A program made the translations under genes and the position numbers. From Ettlia oleoabundans (Eukaryota; Chlorophyta; Chlorophyceae; Chlamydomonadales), in contig JAAMXP010001258.1 in the NCBI GenBank assembly GCA_019693395.1, positions 8,230 through 48,274 on the forward strand: a DNA stretch of 40,045 nt, read 5' to 3'. Shown in pieces: positions 20,827 to 31,967 of this stretch. The notes under the pieces are model-generated. The model did not search any database. It worked only from the letters and a program-made list of their open reading frames with translations, and was not told the DNA's origin. The first letter of the stretch is position 1, and every line of letters starts with the position of its first letter.

Positions 20827-23707
20827 TCACTGGGTTGCAGTGTTGCTTTGTCTGCCAGCAGTTGAGCCGCCGGTATCCGCTGCACCAGACGAGACCAGGC
20901 CGCTGTCACCAGCGGTGCTGCCGGAAGCAAGACCAGTGCCAGCTGCACCAGCAGAGGCAATGCCGTTGTCAGCTGTTTTGGTGGACGCAAGGCTGCCACT
21001 GCCAGCGCCGCCTGTGGACGCACGGCTGCCGCCTCCAACTGTGCCAGAAGATATAAGGCTGCCACCACCAGTTGCGGCGGTGGAAGCCAGGCTGCTGCCG
21101 TCAGTTGCAGTGGTGGAGCTAGCGCCTCCGCGATTGCCTGAACCAGCCACCACTCCTCTGCTGCCTGTCGCATCAGATGATGCAACACCACCGATACCAG
21201 CTGCACCGGCAGATTTGCCAACTTTACCGATAAGGGGGTTAGAGCCGCTGCCTGCTGCTGCATTGGTTGACAACTGGCCCGTGGTGCTGCTGCTCAGTGA
21301 GGCGAGGCCTGTGCCAGCCACCGCACCGGAGGAGGCCAGGCCCGCGCTGCTGCTGTCGGTGGCGCTGCCGCGAGCTGCATCTGCTGCAGGCGTGGCACCA
21401 CCCGCCTCAAGCTGCTGCATTTGCATTGACTCCGCTTTTGCGCGCTGCTGCGGCCACTGTTGCGCAATGGCTGCGCGCTGCTGTGGCATGACATGCTGCT
21501 CTATGCTGGGAGCCATGGCCCAGGGCTGCTGCGGCAGGGAGCAGTTGGCCACACGGCCGCCCACATACCGCATCTTGGTGGGCGAGTCAATCTTGTGCAG
21601 GATTATCCAGGGGTCTGTGCTGCACAGGTCAGCCTCAAACTCCTCAGCCAGCTGAAAGCGAGTCACAAATCGCTCGCCAGGCCGCCTGCAGAGCAGAGTA
21701 AAGATGCAGGGTTCAGGGAAAACTCGGCAGGGAGAGCGGAGCACGGGTGTGGCCACTTGGAACCAGGCTGCTGCGCATGCACCTGCACCACTCACACAGC
21801 AATAAGCAGCAGGAATAAAGTCGGCTGCCTGACACTCCGCTGCCATGCGGCAACAGTCTTTGCACCGGCAACAACATATGCGATGCCGCATGCTGGCCTG
21901 GCCACCAACCAGCCCTTCCTCACCCACCTGACGGGTGCCTTGAAGCAGCAGGGGGCTGCCCAGGTGTAGAACTTTGGGTGATCTACGTGGCGCAAGTCCA
22001 TAGCCATCAGCCAAAAGCCCAGTGTGGCGTCCTCGATGGGTGTGAACTTCAGGTGCATGCGGGTGTGGATGTCCACAAGCACGCGTGCCACCTCACCCCC
22101 CACCACATACCCTCCTCCCATCATGTAGTTGGGGTACTCCTTCAGCCCTGCAAGGAGGAAATTGGCATCATCAAGAGGTGGATGGTGAGGGTGACTCCTT
22201 TTTGCAGCTGATAGAAACAACACGGCACAACTGTGAATGGCAGTATATAAAACAGTATTGACTTTTCATCGCTGCTAGGCAACCGCAATGTATGCTCAAG
22301 TTTCACACCGGCATGCTGCATAGAACGTACCCGTGTGGTTGTGAAATGCCGCATTGTTCCACTTATGCCCTGGCTGCAGCAGCACCTCGCTGTGCTTAGC
22401 CATCTTGCCCATGTATAGCCGCTCCCGCCGGCAGTCAGGGTTCTCACACAGCGCCTGCAGCTGCTGCAGCAGTGGCGCTACGTTTATGAATGCGTCGTCG
22501 TCAGTTTTCAGCACAAAGGCTGTGTCGTAGTGGGTGGCCGCATACTCCATCACCTGCGGGGTCGGGTGTTGAGGAGGCAGAAGCAGGTAAGGCAGATGCC
22601 AAACAGAGCATTGTTTGGGCGGGGAAAGTGTAGGGAAGGGGAGTGCAGACGGCATAAAGAGCAACAAGGAACTGGATCAGTATGTATGAAAGTAATGCCA
22701 GCGTATGCTGTCCAAGCGCACGACAAGCGAACAAGCAAACTTCGGTTCCGCGCTCAAGCTGCACTGCGTGTGATGCTGCTTGCTTGCCCAGACCACCGGC
22801 CATGTCACTCACGTAGTACGTTTTGTACAAGATGGATTTATAGTTTGTCTTCTGCCGCACAAACACAATGTCACCGTAGGCCTCCAACTCCTTCTCAACC
22901 TGCGGGGCGTGGTCGGTGATGGGTAAGGCCTGTGCATCTCCATGTTTTTAAACACGCTTTACTACACCAGCAGTGATAGTGCAGCAAAAGCAGGCTGCCA
23001 GCAGCACAAACAGCTGGGGTATGGGGTGGAAGAAGCATATGGCGCGGCGCTGTTGTGGGAGAGGGAGGATGGAAAGGCAGCACTCAATATCACACCTGCG
23101 GTGTGCGTTCATCTTCTGATAGGATGAAGCGGGCCACCACCTTGCCAGGTACTTGCGCCTTGTTTGACCAAGCCTCCCGAACGGCGATACGCCGATGGCG
23201 GTAGCCGCGCCCCGACAGGATGCCAATAAACAGGAACAGCTGAGGCAGGGAGTCGCCCTGAGAGCTGCTGCTGCTGCTGCTGCTGCTGCTACCGCTGCTT
23301 ATGGGGTCACTGCTGCTGCTGCTGCTGCTTACAAGGCCGCTGCTGCTGCGCCCATCGCTGTGCGCAATGAGTGGTGACGACAACGCGGCGGCACCAGCAG
23401 CGGCAGCAGCTCCCGCGTTGTGCCCTCCCGCCACTTCCGCTGCTGCTAGTGACCCATGCTCGCTGCAGTCTATTCCTATGCAAGCCGCGGACCGGTCCGT
23501 CTCCTCCAGCACACGGGATGGGTGGCGCTGCACAACAACCTCTTCGGCGCCGGTTCCGCTGCCTGTGGCTCTAAACAGCACACTGCCTAGCAATGCTGCT
23601 GCCAGGAAGGGGCCCAGCGAGGCCCAGCACACCCGGCCAAGGGAAACGCCGCGTGGGCCGGCCTTGTGGTGAATAGGGAGCGGCTGGCCTCTATGGTGTG
23701 TCTTCAT
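20827..23707 (-). CDS. GT31 family beta-1,3-galactosyltransferase-like protein
   Basis: Type II Golgi glycosyltransferase, expected to add beta-1,3-linked galactose or a related sugar to glycans or glycoproteins. Exons: 23707-23096, 22899-22813, 22553-22331, 22147-21928, 21685-20827, in phase, giving 666 residues. Residues 27-46 form a single membrane anchor. A stem of about 110 residues, Ala/Ser rich with a Ser run (GCT repeats 23264-23290), follows. The GT31 domain has ILSGRGYRHRRIAVREAWSN, YGDIVFV and the metal-binding KTDDDAF at 249-255. YMMGGGYVV and IEDATLGFW follow later. After the catalytic part comes a tail of more than 200 residues made almost only of Ala, Gly, Ser and Thr, with an 11-residue repeat. 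This tail is not typical of the family. Acceptor and product are inference. Confidence 0.88.
20840..21130 (-). repeat. degenerate 33-bp coding repeat in GT31 tail
   Basis: Translated on the minus strand this shows about eight imperfect copies of an 11-residue unit of the type TGGAGSGSLAS (variants AATGGGSLIS, GTVGGGSRAS, TKTADNGIAS). At DNA level it is a diverged minisatellite with a 33-bp period. Boundaries are approximate. Confidence 0.65.
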
Positions 23708-24446
23708 TAGGCCGTGCAACAGATTACACCATAAAGAGACACAACTGAAAGGGAGTTGGCGGAACGCGGAGTTCAAGTGCTCATGAAGCAGGACTTGAAG
23801 TACAGCGATTCCCCTGCATGAACCTCAAACATGTGATGGAGGGACACTGGCGACTATTTGCCCAATGCCACACGCAAACAGCCAGCCTGGAAGGGGCCGC
23901 CGCCCGCTGGGTCGGGGTGGCGGTAACACTGTGCAGAAAGGCTGCCTCAGGTCAACCGGTGAGGCAGTGGTGTAGCAATTGTCGAGTGCATCGACTACCA
24001 AGGAGTGCAGCAAGCATGATACGGTCAGTCTCACAACAACCGGCGTTGAACAACCCGACGGTTGGGTGGTCACAGTCGACTGGGGCAGTTTCAGCACCGA
24101 TTGATATGTGTCGACTTCAACTCAGCAGGCATGCAAGCATCCCGCCGGAAAGTATTTTGCTACTGACCAAAGTCGACCGATGGGTGGCCGTTAATATGCC
24201 ATTCATTGATGCCAGCTTACAAGTGGCGCCCTCACCGCCATGCTGACGTGGCGCCATCCATCACAGGGCGCCTTCACCCGCCAGGCGTCCAGTCAGGCAT
24301 ACAAGATTGCGCTCCATTGCAGTTTACCTTCTGCACTGTTCCAATACTTTTTCGTGAGGTCTTTGTGGCGTGCTTGTCTTGTGGTCTAGTTTCCGGGTTG
24401 TCGCTAGTCGGTTGCATAGGTCTGATCGGCCTGGCCAGGAATTCTC
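23708..24446. promoter_or_regulatory. divergent promoter region, GT31 / TPR gene
   Basis: 739 bp between outward start codons. The sequence between 23930 and 24180 has several copies of GTCGAC or TCGAC and GTCAAC-like words, which may be regulatory but could be chance. No TATA box and no real ORF are seen. Confidence 0.35.
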
Positions 24447-26475
24447 ATGTTTTTATCATCAGTCCGATCATCATTCATTCCATTCACCAACCCTGGGAAA
24501 GGGCGAGGTGGCTGTGAGCTTCACAGGCTTGGGCCAGTGTGCGCCTCACAGTCTGGGCCACATATCTCGTATGACGCGGTGGCAAGCGTTGCTAGCGGTA
24601 GCAGAAGGCAGTGCTTAATCGCCACCGCAGCAACTACGCTGCTTGCCAGCTCTGGCGCGGCGCCTGCAAGCGGCAGCACAAGCGCGACCGTGCAAGCACT
24701 GCAGACGGCTGCAACAGAGGCATATGCTAACCGAGAATTTTCAGAGGTACGTACAACAAAGCCCTTATATGTGCTGCTTGGCCGTCGCTTGGTCCCCTCT
24801 CTTTTTGACCACTGGTGTGGTGCGCATTGCCTGTGGCAGGCCGTGCGTTTGCTGAATGAGATTATTGGGCGAGAGGTGCGGGAGGTCAAGTGGCGGGAGA
24901 TGCGTGGGCAGGTAAGTAATTTGTGCATTGTGGCAAACGTGGCCGCAGAGCGCCATGGCATTGTTATTGTTGTCTGCCACCCTGCTGTGGCACTTTGTTG
25001 TTTTGGATTCTGTCGCTCCCATTAACCTCCTAACGGGTGCGTGCTGTTCTATGATCTTTACACAGGCACTGGTGGACGGCAAGAACTTTGTTTCGGCAAT
25101 AGATGACTTCAATTTCGTCCTGCGACAGCTACCGTCAGAGGCGGCAGTTGACCGTGCCCGCATCTTGTCAGGTGGGCGAGCGGAAGCAGCTGCCCATACG
25201 CAGTGCAGTTTGGACATGTGCCCTCAGCCTGCATTGTTCATAGCGCTCAAGTGTTCATAGTGGCATTAACCCTGGCTGGAAATGGGACCAAGTGTAGGTA
25301 GGGGGCTGGCTTACGAGGGTGTGGGTGACTGGGTGTCGGCGATTGGAGACTATGACCAGGCACTTAATCTGGCTCGGCAGGCTGGACAGCTACCTGACCC
25401 CTACGTCCTCTGCAGCCGAGGGAACTGCTACGCCAGCCTAGGTGCGTAGCAGCAGGCATGTCACTGCGCACGTCGCAGAGCTCATACATGCATCCACAAT
25501 TGGGCTGCCTTTTTACGCGCACGTGCAGCGGCAACACAAGCGGGCGGGTCATTATCGCAGCACAAGTAGCATCTTTGCCTGTGCTTCACTCAACAATTAC
25601 CGCACTGCATTGCTCGTGCAACACGTCAGCTGATCAACTCAGCTGCCTGCAGGGGAGTGGAAGCGCGCCCGAGAAAACTACCTGGAGAGCGCAGACGGAT
25701 TCCAGCGAGCAGCAGGCTACCGCTACGGTCGCAGCACAACGCCGCGCCTGGATGGCGCTGTGTTTGCATCCAGCAACGCCGCACTGATGCTGGCGCAGCT
25801 GGGGGATGAGCGCGGGGCAATGAAGGAGATGCAGGATGTTGCCAGGTGCGTGCTGATGCCATCACACTCGTTCCTGTGCTGTTGATGTATTGACACAGCT
25901 TTGCCTGCCAGGCTGTGGATCTCCGGGGTTTCACATGCGGGTCCTGCCGACCTCCCCGTGGTTCCTTGAGCTGGATCCTGCAGGCGCGCCCCAGGCAGCG
26001 TGGACATGCGTGCTGCGCTGGCGGCGATGTACTGGCGGCAAGGCCAGGAGGCGGCAGCAGAGGCGGAGTGGAACTTCGCTTGCAACAACATCACAGTGGG
26101 GTGCAGCCGCTACCTGGATCAGGATTGGCTGTTCCGCATCAGGTCAGGCACAGGGAGCTCTCCCATTACACCTGTGTTTGTAGTTGGCCTCTATTGCTTT
26201 GTGACTGTAAAGCTTTCGCGCCATTCATTCCCAGAATTCTGCCAACCATGGAAAGAAGAGATTACCTTCATGTCTCTACGTTCTTGCAAAGAAATTCACC
26301 TTACCAACCATCCGACTTCTGCTGCTGTTGCCCCACTAACCATACCTGTTTACGGTTGTTGTTGCCTTGCAGGCGCTGGCCGCCGGTGATGTGCGCTTAC
26401 ATGGCAGATTTCTTGTCCCTCCGCAGCACCGGCGGCAGCAACTCCAGCAGCAGCAAAGCAGGTTTTAAAGAGTAG
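24447..26475 (+). CDS. TPR protein, probably in the thylakoid lumen
   Basis: Resembles the plant 'chloroplast lumen common family' of TPR proteins, whose function is unknown. Exons: 24447-24746, 24840-24911, 25066-25171, 25298-25441, 25653-25845, 25984-26142, 26373-26475, in phase, giving 358 residues. The first 80 residues look bipartite: a Ser/Arg/Gly-rich transit part, then twin Arg53-Arg54, a hydrophobic stretch and an APASG cleavage-like site. That is the pattern of a Tat-dependent lumen signal. The mature part has TPR-like helices (ATEAYANREF, FVSAIDDFNFVL, GDWVSAIGDYDQAL, GNCYASLGEWKRARENY, ALMLAQLGDERGAMKEMQ). It ends with a family signature: CNNITVGCSRYLDQDWLFRIRRWPPVM. The acceptor at 25296-25297 is chosen over a nearby AG because only it restores the TPR frame. 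Confidence 0.86.
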
Positions 26476-26479
26476 CAGT

Positions 26480-26484
26480 TGTAA
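26480..26484 (+). terminator. TGTAA poly(A) signal, TPR gene
   Basis: TGTAA starts five bases after the stop. That is very close, so a later cryptic signal may be used; the gap to the convergent HDAC gene is 233 bp. Confidence 0.35.
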
Positions 26485-26708
26485 GCCGGATGCTGGCGCA
26501 GGCCACTGCTGCAAACGTCGGACCATATTTGTCTACCATTCTTTCATTGATCGATTGATTGATTTATCATTCACCCTTTAGTTTGAAATAATGGGAGCAT
26601 GATCTGGCCGCTGGTGAATTGAAGCTGTGAATGTGATATACCTGCGCAGGTGCAGCCTTGGGGGAAGGCTTTCAACAACAGGAAGCTTGGCAGCAGGCTG
26701 TGCATTGC

Positions 26709-28711
26709 TCAGGCCTGGCATGCATCGTGTTCTTGCCGGGCGGCTGCTTTCCCTAGATCAAAGTTGTGGAACAAGTTCTTGATAGACCCAGCAATGCAGG
26801 GTGTGGACTGGCGGGTGTATCCACCGCTCAGGACTTGCATGATAGGCACGCTATGGTCCAATGCTGCCTGCCACACCAGCTGGTCACGCTGCATCACGCC
26901 CTCAGCGGTGACCGCCAGATGCCCCAGTGGGTCTCCTGCATGCACAGCAAACACAAGTCCGGGCGCCGTGTCATTGTGCCAGCATTGAGACAGCGGTCCG
27001 CTGGCTGTACCAGACGTGCATATTAGCCATATGGATGCCTGCTGGGTGGCCAGCCGGCCAAACTTCCGCACCCAATGATGGCGCACCACAGAAGCGTTCC
27101 ACTGACCTTGCAGGATATCCGTGCCGGCATTGTAGATCAACAAATCAGGCTTGAACTCTGAAAAAGCCTGCTGCAGTGCGCCGCTCACTGCATCCAAATA
27201 TTCGACATCACCGGTGCCAGGGAGCACCTCCCGTCCCACGTCAATCGCCTGCAGAGCTTAGCCTTAGTTAGAAGTCAAAATGCTTTTCATCAACGCCACA
27301 GCATGTATAGGCTGGCTTGGCAGACTCTGCTCGGCGCATAGCAGGAGCAAGGGTTTGACGTAAAATGCGATCCCACTTGTTTGGCATGCGTGTCCCAGGG
27401 ATAGGCTGCTCCGTTGTACACATCGACTATGAAAGTGGTGCCCTGCTCCCCAAAGTGCTGCTTGCAGCGCTCCACGCCGTTGCCCTGCACAGCGGCAGGA
27501 GCACAGCAGGTGAGGCGCTCAGCCCAGCAGCAGGCTATGCCACCAGATGTCAAGTCTCAGTTGATTCTCCTCAGTCTCATCTGCACTCCTTTGCCACCAT
27601 GTTGCCTGAACGTCTGCCCTCATCCCACTGACTGCCAGTGAGGTTAGAATCAACTGCAGATCTCCGTCACTGCGCTGCACTAGTTAAACCCCAGCTCTCT
27701 TCCAAGACTGCCGCACTGCACCTGATGCACATCCAGGTCAACCACCATCACGCGGCTGACCCTCCCCCCTGAAGCAGCCCGTAGTCGTCGCAGTGCCAGG
27801 TGTATATCGGCATAGGGGCACCAGCCACCACCCGCATCATGGCTGGCATGATGCATGCCCCCTCCAAGGTTGATGGCCCAGCCACACTCCATTGCCAGCG
27901 CAGCCGCCAGCATGGTGCCGCCCGCCATGGTGGCCATGGGGCGCAGCACCTTCTGCCTCAGCAGCAACGACGGCAACAACGCCAAAGGTGCCAGCTCCGT
28001 CACCTGCAGGGCAACGTTCCCATGAATGCTGCATGTAAGTAGGTTTGGCGCCAGCCCCGTTCTGGGATGGCAGGTGAAAATGCCAGCTTGGCGAGTCGGG
28101 CAGGCAAGCACTGGCTCTCTGCCTTATACTAGCCCCCGCTACTATGAATTCAGCACATGCTCTCCCACCTGTGCCACAGTCAGGCTGCTGGAGTTGAGCT
28201 TATTGAGGTAAGCCTCTGTGTGAACCTCCCTCAGGATGGCATGTGTCGCCTCCTTTGCCCGTACCAGCTGGCCCTCCTTCACCACGCCCCCAGCCTCTAT
28301 TAGAGACAACACGTGCTGGAACTTCTTGCTATCAAATGGGTGCAGCTTCTCCAGTCCCATGAAGCCAATGTTGTAGGAGGGGTGGTACACGACAGGCAGC
28401 TGGGCTGGAGAGGGCCATCCGCCCAGGTCGGAATACTTTTCTCGAATGACCTCAACCACATCTGGCCTGCAGGGAGGGCGATGCCAAGCAAGACCGAATC
28501 ACTGCACCCATGTGGAATTGAAAGGTGACATGGTAGATTAGGAGGACCCTGATAGAGTGTGATGCATTTGCTCAACTGACCTGGCACACATGGCGAAGGG
28601 GCCCTGTTGTCGCTCAACAGGTGGCGCTGTGCTAGAGAATTCTGTTGTTTTCATGCTGCTGCTGGATGCAGCCCTACATAAAGTGAAGGGGAGCAAGTCT
28701 GTCAGGTTCAT
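26709..28711 (-). CDS. Class IV histone deacetylase, HDAC11-like
   Basis: Zinc hydrolase that removes acetyl or longer fatty-acyl groups from lysine; animal HDAC11 prefers fatty-acyl groups. Exons: 28711-28581, 28466-28169, 28003-27722, 27484-27377, 27248-27107, 26935-26709, in phase, giving 395 residues. The class IV pattern runs along the whole length: VVYHPSYNIGFMGLEKLHPFDSKKF, RQKVLRPMATMAGGT, INLGGGMHHASHDAGGGWC (His194-His195), VDLDVHQGNG (Asp234, His236), DVYNGAAYPWD, YNAGTDILQGDPLG (Asp317) and SGGY with Tyr360. All zinc and catalytic residues are present. The N-terminal 45 residues are Ser/Thr/Ala rich, basic in places and absent from animal HDAC11. They may target an organelle; the plant relative is HDA2. 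Two lysines and a Cys-rich start make this only a suggestion. Confidence 0.94.
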
Positions 28712-29181
28712 CGTCTCCAACACGTGGCGGACCCTTCAAGTGAGTCACAGGTGGCCGGAACCAGCGACATGGCGGCACTGGCGGCATAGAGCCAGTGCCT
28801 CGAACCTGTGACGCACCCAATTCGTCTAGCCACACGATGCTGTCCCGTCCTGTCGAAGACGCCGCTTTTGCCAGCAGTTGCGCAAACGCAGTACACAGGC
28901 GGTGTGCAGGTTGAACTCACTGCTGACATCAACCGTGTTTTGTTCGTGTTGCTGCTAGTGCAATAAGCAATTGGTCCCTTGCCTTATTGGTGGGCAATGC
29001 ACTGCAATGTTCCGCCCAGCTCACGGATCCTCCTGCCACGGCATGCCGGCACGCCAGCTGGAGGCGCCAGCGAAAGGAACAGAGCACATTGGCTCGCCAA
29101 TGAATGAATTACAAGGGTCAGAAGGCCAAAGAGTATAATATAGGCAGTGAGTTAATATCAACATAGAACGGTCAAGGTTTG
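28712..29181. other. intergenic region, GSH2 3' end / HDAC promoter
   Basis: 470 bp between two minus-strand genes. It holds the GSH2 poly(A) signal near its right end. No TATA box in the correct position for the HDAC gene and no additional gene are seen. Confidence 0.4.
29109..29113 (-). terminator. TGTAA poly(A) signal, glutathione synthetase
   Basis: Minus-strand TGTAA lies 69 bp after the stop of the glutathione synthetase gene. Confidence 0.5.
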
Positions 29182-31601
29182 TCACACCAGCATGGGAGAG
29201 TCCAGCACTGCGAAGCCCGCTGCCACGCCCCCCTCATTGCTGTCTGCGCTCTTGGTGCGCACAAGATGCCCCACCTCCTGGCTCAGCAGCACCCTGTCGC
29301 CCCTTCTCACGTACGTGCTGTAGATACCAAGCTCCGACAGCGTGTCTGCCTCTACCGCTGCACCTTTTCGCACCATGACAGAGCGGTTGGTGGGGGGCTG
29401 AATGCGCTGCATAAGGATGTAAGCTGCCAGCCCCTTGCCCTCCTGCAGCCGTTGCTGCAGTGCTTCTCCATAGTAGTTGTTGCCACCACCTTCACGCTGT
29501 GGTTTGAGAACGTAGCGATCAGGGTGCTGCACAGCGTCGGCTACCACAGCAGCTGTGGCAGGGTCAGATGCATCCTCTAGGCCCCACTGCCCAGCAAAGA
29601 AGGCACGCATCAGAGCCGCCTCCTCTGGGTTGGCAGCAAAGCGCTCCACAACACCCGGCCGTGCCAAATCCTGCACCCAATGTGCACGGAGGGCAACAGA
29701 AGGTGAAAAGTGTGGGCTGCAAGTGGCAGGAGTGTGCAAGCCTGAGTGGGCATGCAAGCAAGGTCGTGCTGCAAACCCACCTACATATCAACAGTGCCTG
29801 GGAAAATGTGCACATAAACAAAAAAGTGTGGCCACTCCTTGCCAATAAAAAACCGAGCCAGCATAAATCATGCAAGCCAGGCCAGCGTACTCGAGCCATA
29901 CCATCAGCCAGCAACCCACCTGCTGGATTTTCTTAGCTCCTGCTAGCTGGTAAGCCACGGTGGGACACTTGTACGCGTCGCAACGCTCCACCAGCAGTCG
30001 TGCCTCCCACTCTGCCTCTGAGGTGTAGTCGTCAGGGGTGTACCCAGCCCTGAAGTAGACAATAGCCACAGGGTGGCCGCCTACCACCAGCCTCCCATTC
30101 TCTTCCAGCTGCCCTTCAGCTGGAAGCTGCACCAAAAGGGCCAGCAAGAGCAAACGCAGGGACAATTGACTTGGTTGGAAGGGACAGCAAGCAATGTCTG
30201 GAGCAAAAGGCAGGCACACGAGCAAAAAGTGACAAGTGCAACACGTACCTGCGCCAGGGTGCGCCGCAGTGTTCGCACCCCACGCCGCTCCCACAACCGC
30301 GTCTGCAGCCACTGCTGGTCGTACGAGTTGCGCTCCCCAGGCTGCACCACCATCACCATCACCGCCCCGGGCACCCCGTAGTCGCTTGCAGCAGCACCCA
30401 TGGCGTCCACTATTCCATCCATGGCGTTGTGCTCAGGCAAAGCTGCCAGCTCAGCCTTGCTGGCGCCCAGGCGGCCCAGCAGGTAGCGGTGCATGCGGGC
30501 CACCAGGGTGCTGAGGCAGCCAAAGGAGGAGGCGATGGTGTTGAGCTCAACCTGCGTCGGGCACAGGAAACAAGGGGCAAAGGGCAGGTGAAACAGGGTG
30601 GGGGTGCTGTGCAGGTTAAGGGCACTCTGACTGACGCAGTTTGGCAGCGACTTGCAGAAGAAGCACCAAAAATCCCTGCACGCTTCTTGCACTGCTCATG
30701 CATGCTGGCCAGCTCCCAATCATTGATGGGTGTTACTCTTTTTATGCCAGCACAATCACAGCCAGCTGGAGCATGCCTGCAGCAGCGAGTTGGTGGGCTC
30801 ATGGAGCATGTAGTCCGACCGCAGTACTGCCAGCACAGCCTCCTGCCCTCGTCGCGCATGACGCATATCCGCAGTTTCACGGTATACCCGCAGCAGCCGG
30901 GCCTGCAGAGAATGCAAGGGGCACAGAAGTGAGTGTGCTCCAATTTGAGTTCCCATCCCACTATGTATGAATTTGCGTACAGGACCCACCTGTCAGCCAG
31001 TCATCACCGCATTCCTCGTGGCTTCTTGATGGAAAAAAGCACCTCACATGCAAGATACGCCCCTTACCATGCCACCCACCTCCCTTCTCACCGTGAACTC
31101 GTCCTCCTGTGCTGCCGCTGCCAGCACCTCTTGCAGGTAGGTATCATCCCGGGCCACAGCATCAATCATGGTATTGAAGGCCAGGGCCGCACGCTTGGCA
31201 CGCAGGAATGTGTCACGCGGGTAAGGGACTGGCAACAAAGCCAACGGTGCATGCATTGCTGCGCATGCGGGGTCCAGCAGACCCGCACCCACTAGCTGCA
31301 TAAGGAGAGGTGGAATCAGAGATATTTGAGTCCTTCGACTTTCATAGGGCCACGCTATCTCGGCAGGCATGGCGTAGCAGCAAGGACAGGGCACACGTGT
31401 GTGTGTGTGTGCCCCCGTGATGCCTAGCCAGCAGTAAATGGACCATTCGCCAAACCAAATAAAACTCACCAGTCCATGCTGGCTGGCCCACACCACCGCA
31501 TCGTCCACAAGCTCTGCTGTTGCAGCAGGGTTGCTGCCGAGTTCCGCCGCTGCTGCTGGCAGGTGCTGCAAAGCGGCGGGGCCCTCCGCTGCGACCGCCA
31601 T
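29182..31601 (-). CDS. GSH2: Glutathione synthetase
   Basis: Ligates glycine to gamma-glutamylcysteine with ATP, the second step of glutathione synthesis. Exons: 31601-31470, 31295-31092, 30902-30777, 30551-30249, 30126-29920, 29670-29182, all phase 0, giving 486 residues (human 474). Eukaryotic-type landmarks occur in order: DDAVVWASQHGL, MHAPLALLPVPYPRDTF, RSDYMLHEPTNSLLQVELNTIASSFGCLS, VMVVQPGERNSYDQQWL, IVYFRAGYTPDDY, the glycine-rich loop KPQREGGGNN at 380-389, ISELGIYSTYVR-like region (here LSELGIYSTYVR), and EGGVAAGFAVLDSP at the end. The start at 31601 gives a cytosolic form. The same frame is open to an ATG at 31742, adding 47 basic, Ser-rich residues that could be a plastid transit peptide. 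The third intron starts with GC. Confidence 0.95.
30552..30776 (-). other. GC-AG intron in the glutathione synthetase gene
   Basis: On the minus strand the exon ends CTGCTGCAG and the intron starts GCATGC. The acceptor is ACGCAG before GTTGAGCTC. The family sequence NSLLQ-VELNTI demands this exact join, and no GT is available there. The donor is a poorer match to the GC consensus than the other two. Confidence 0.7.
31397..31411. repeat. short (GT)n microsatellite
   Basis: About seven GT units in the first intron of the glutathione synthetase gene. Likely a neutral simple repeat. Confidence 0.7.
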
Positions 31602-31967
31602 GCAGCCGGACGACCGACGTTGTCGATGCGGTGTTGGGAATGTGCTTGATCTACCGGTCCTTTGTCCTACTTCGCCGCTGCACTTGTTGCCAGCCACGCG
31701 AAGAGCGAGGACACAAGGGTGTGAAAACAAAGCCACATACATCAGATCGTCGCTTCAGCATCATGATGACGCGGTTTGGGGATGACATAAAGGAGTGCAA
31801 TGGCAGCGGCGCGGCGCCAGCTGGACGGCGGAAGCTGGTTGACCTCCGCTGCTGGACTGTGGGGCTCACCCGTGCACTGGATTTACTTCCTCGAGGTGCA
31901 AAACACGTTCAATAACCCATCTGCGTGTTGACATCAGGACACCAAAATTTCGCCCCCCCGGCAGTCG
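31602..31967. promoter_or_regulatory. divergent promoter region, GSH2 / TPR-DnaJ gene
   Basis: 366 bp between the two start codons, the shortest divergent gap in the window, and 225 bp if GSH2 starts at 31742. I see no TATA box. It must hold both promoters. Confidence 0.4.

Noticed and set aside
20801..21655. 284-codon plus-strand open frame, rich in Ala and Pro
   Set aside because: It is the antisense of the Ala/Gly/Ser/Thr tail of the GT31 gene; GC-biased low-complexity codons leave the reverse frame open by chance.
23264..23337. GCT-repeat block as an independent mobile or structural element
   Set aside because: It is a simple codon repeat encoding the Ser-rich stem of the GT31 protein.
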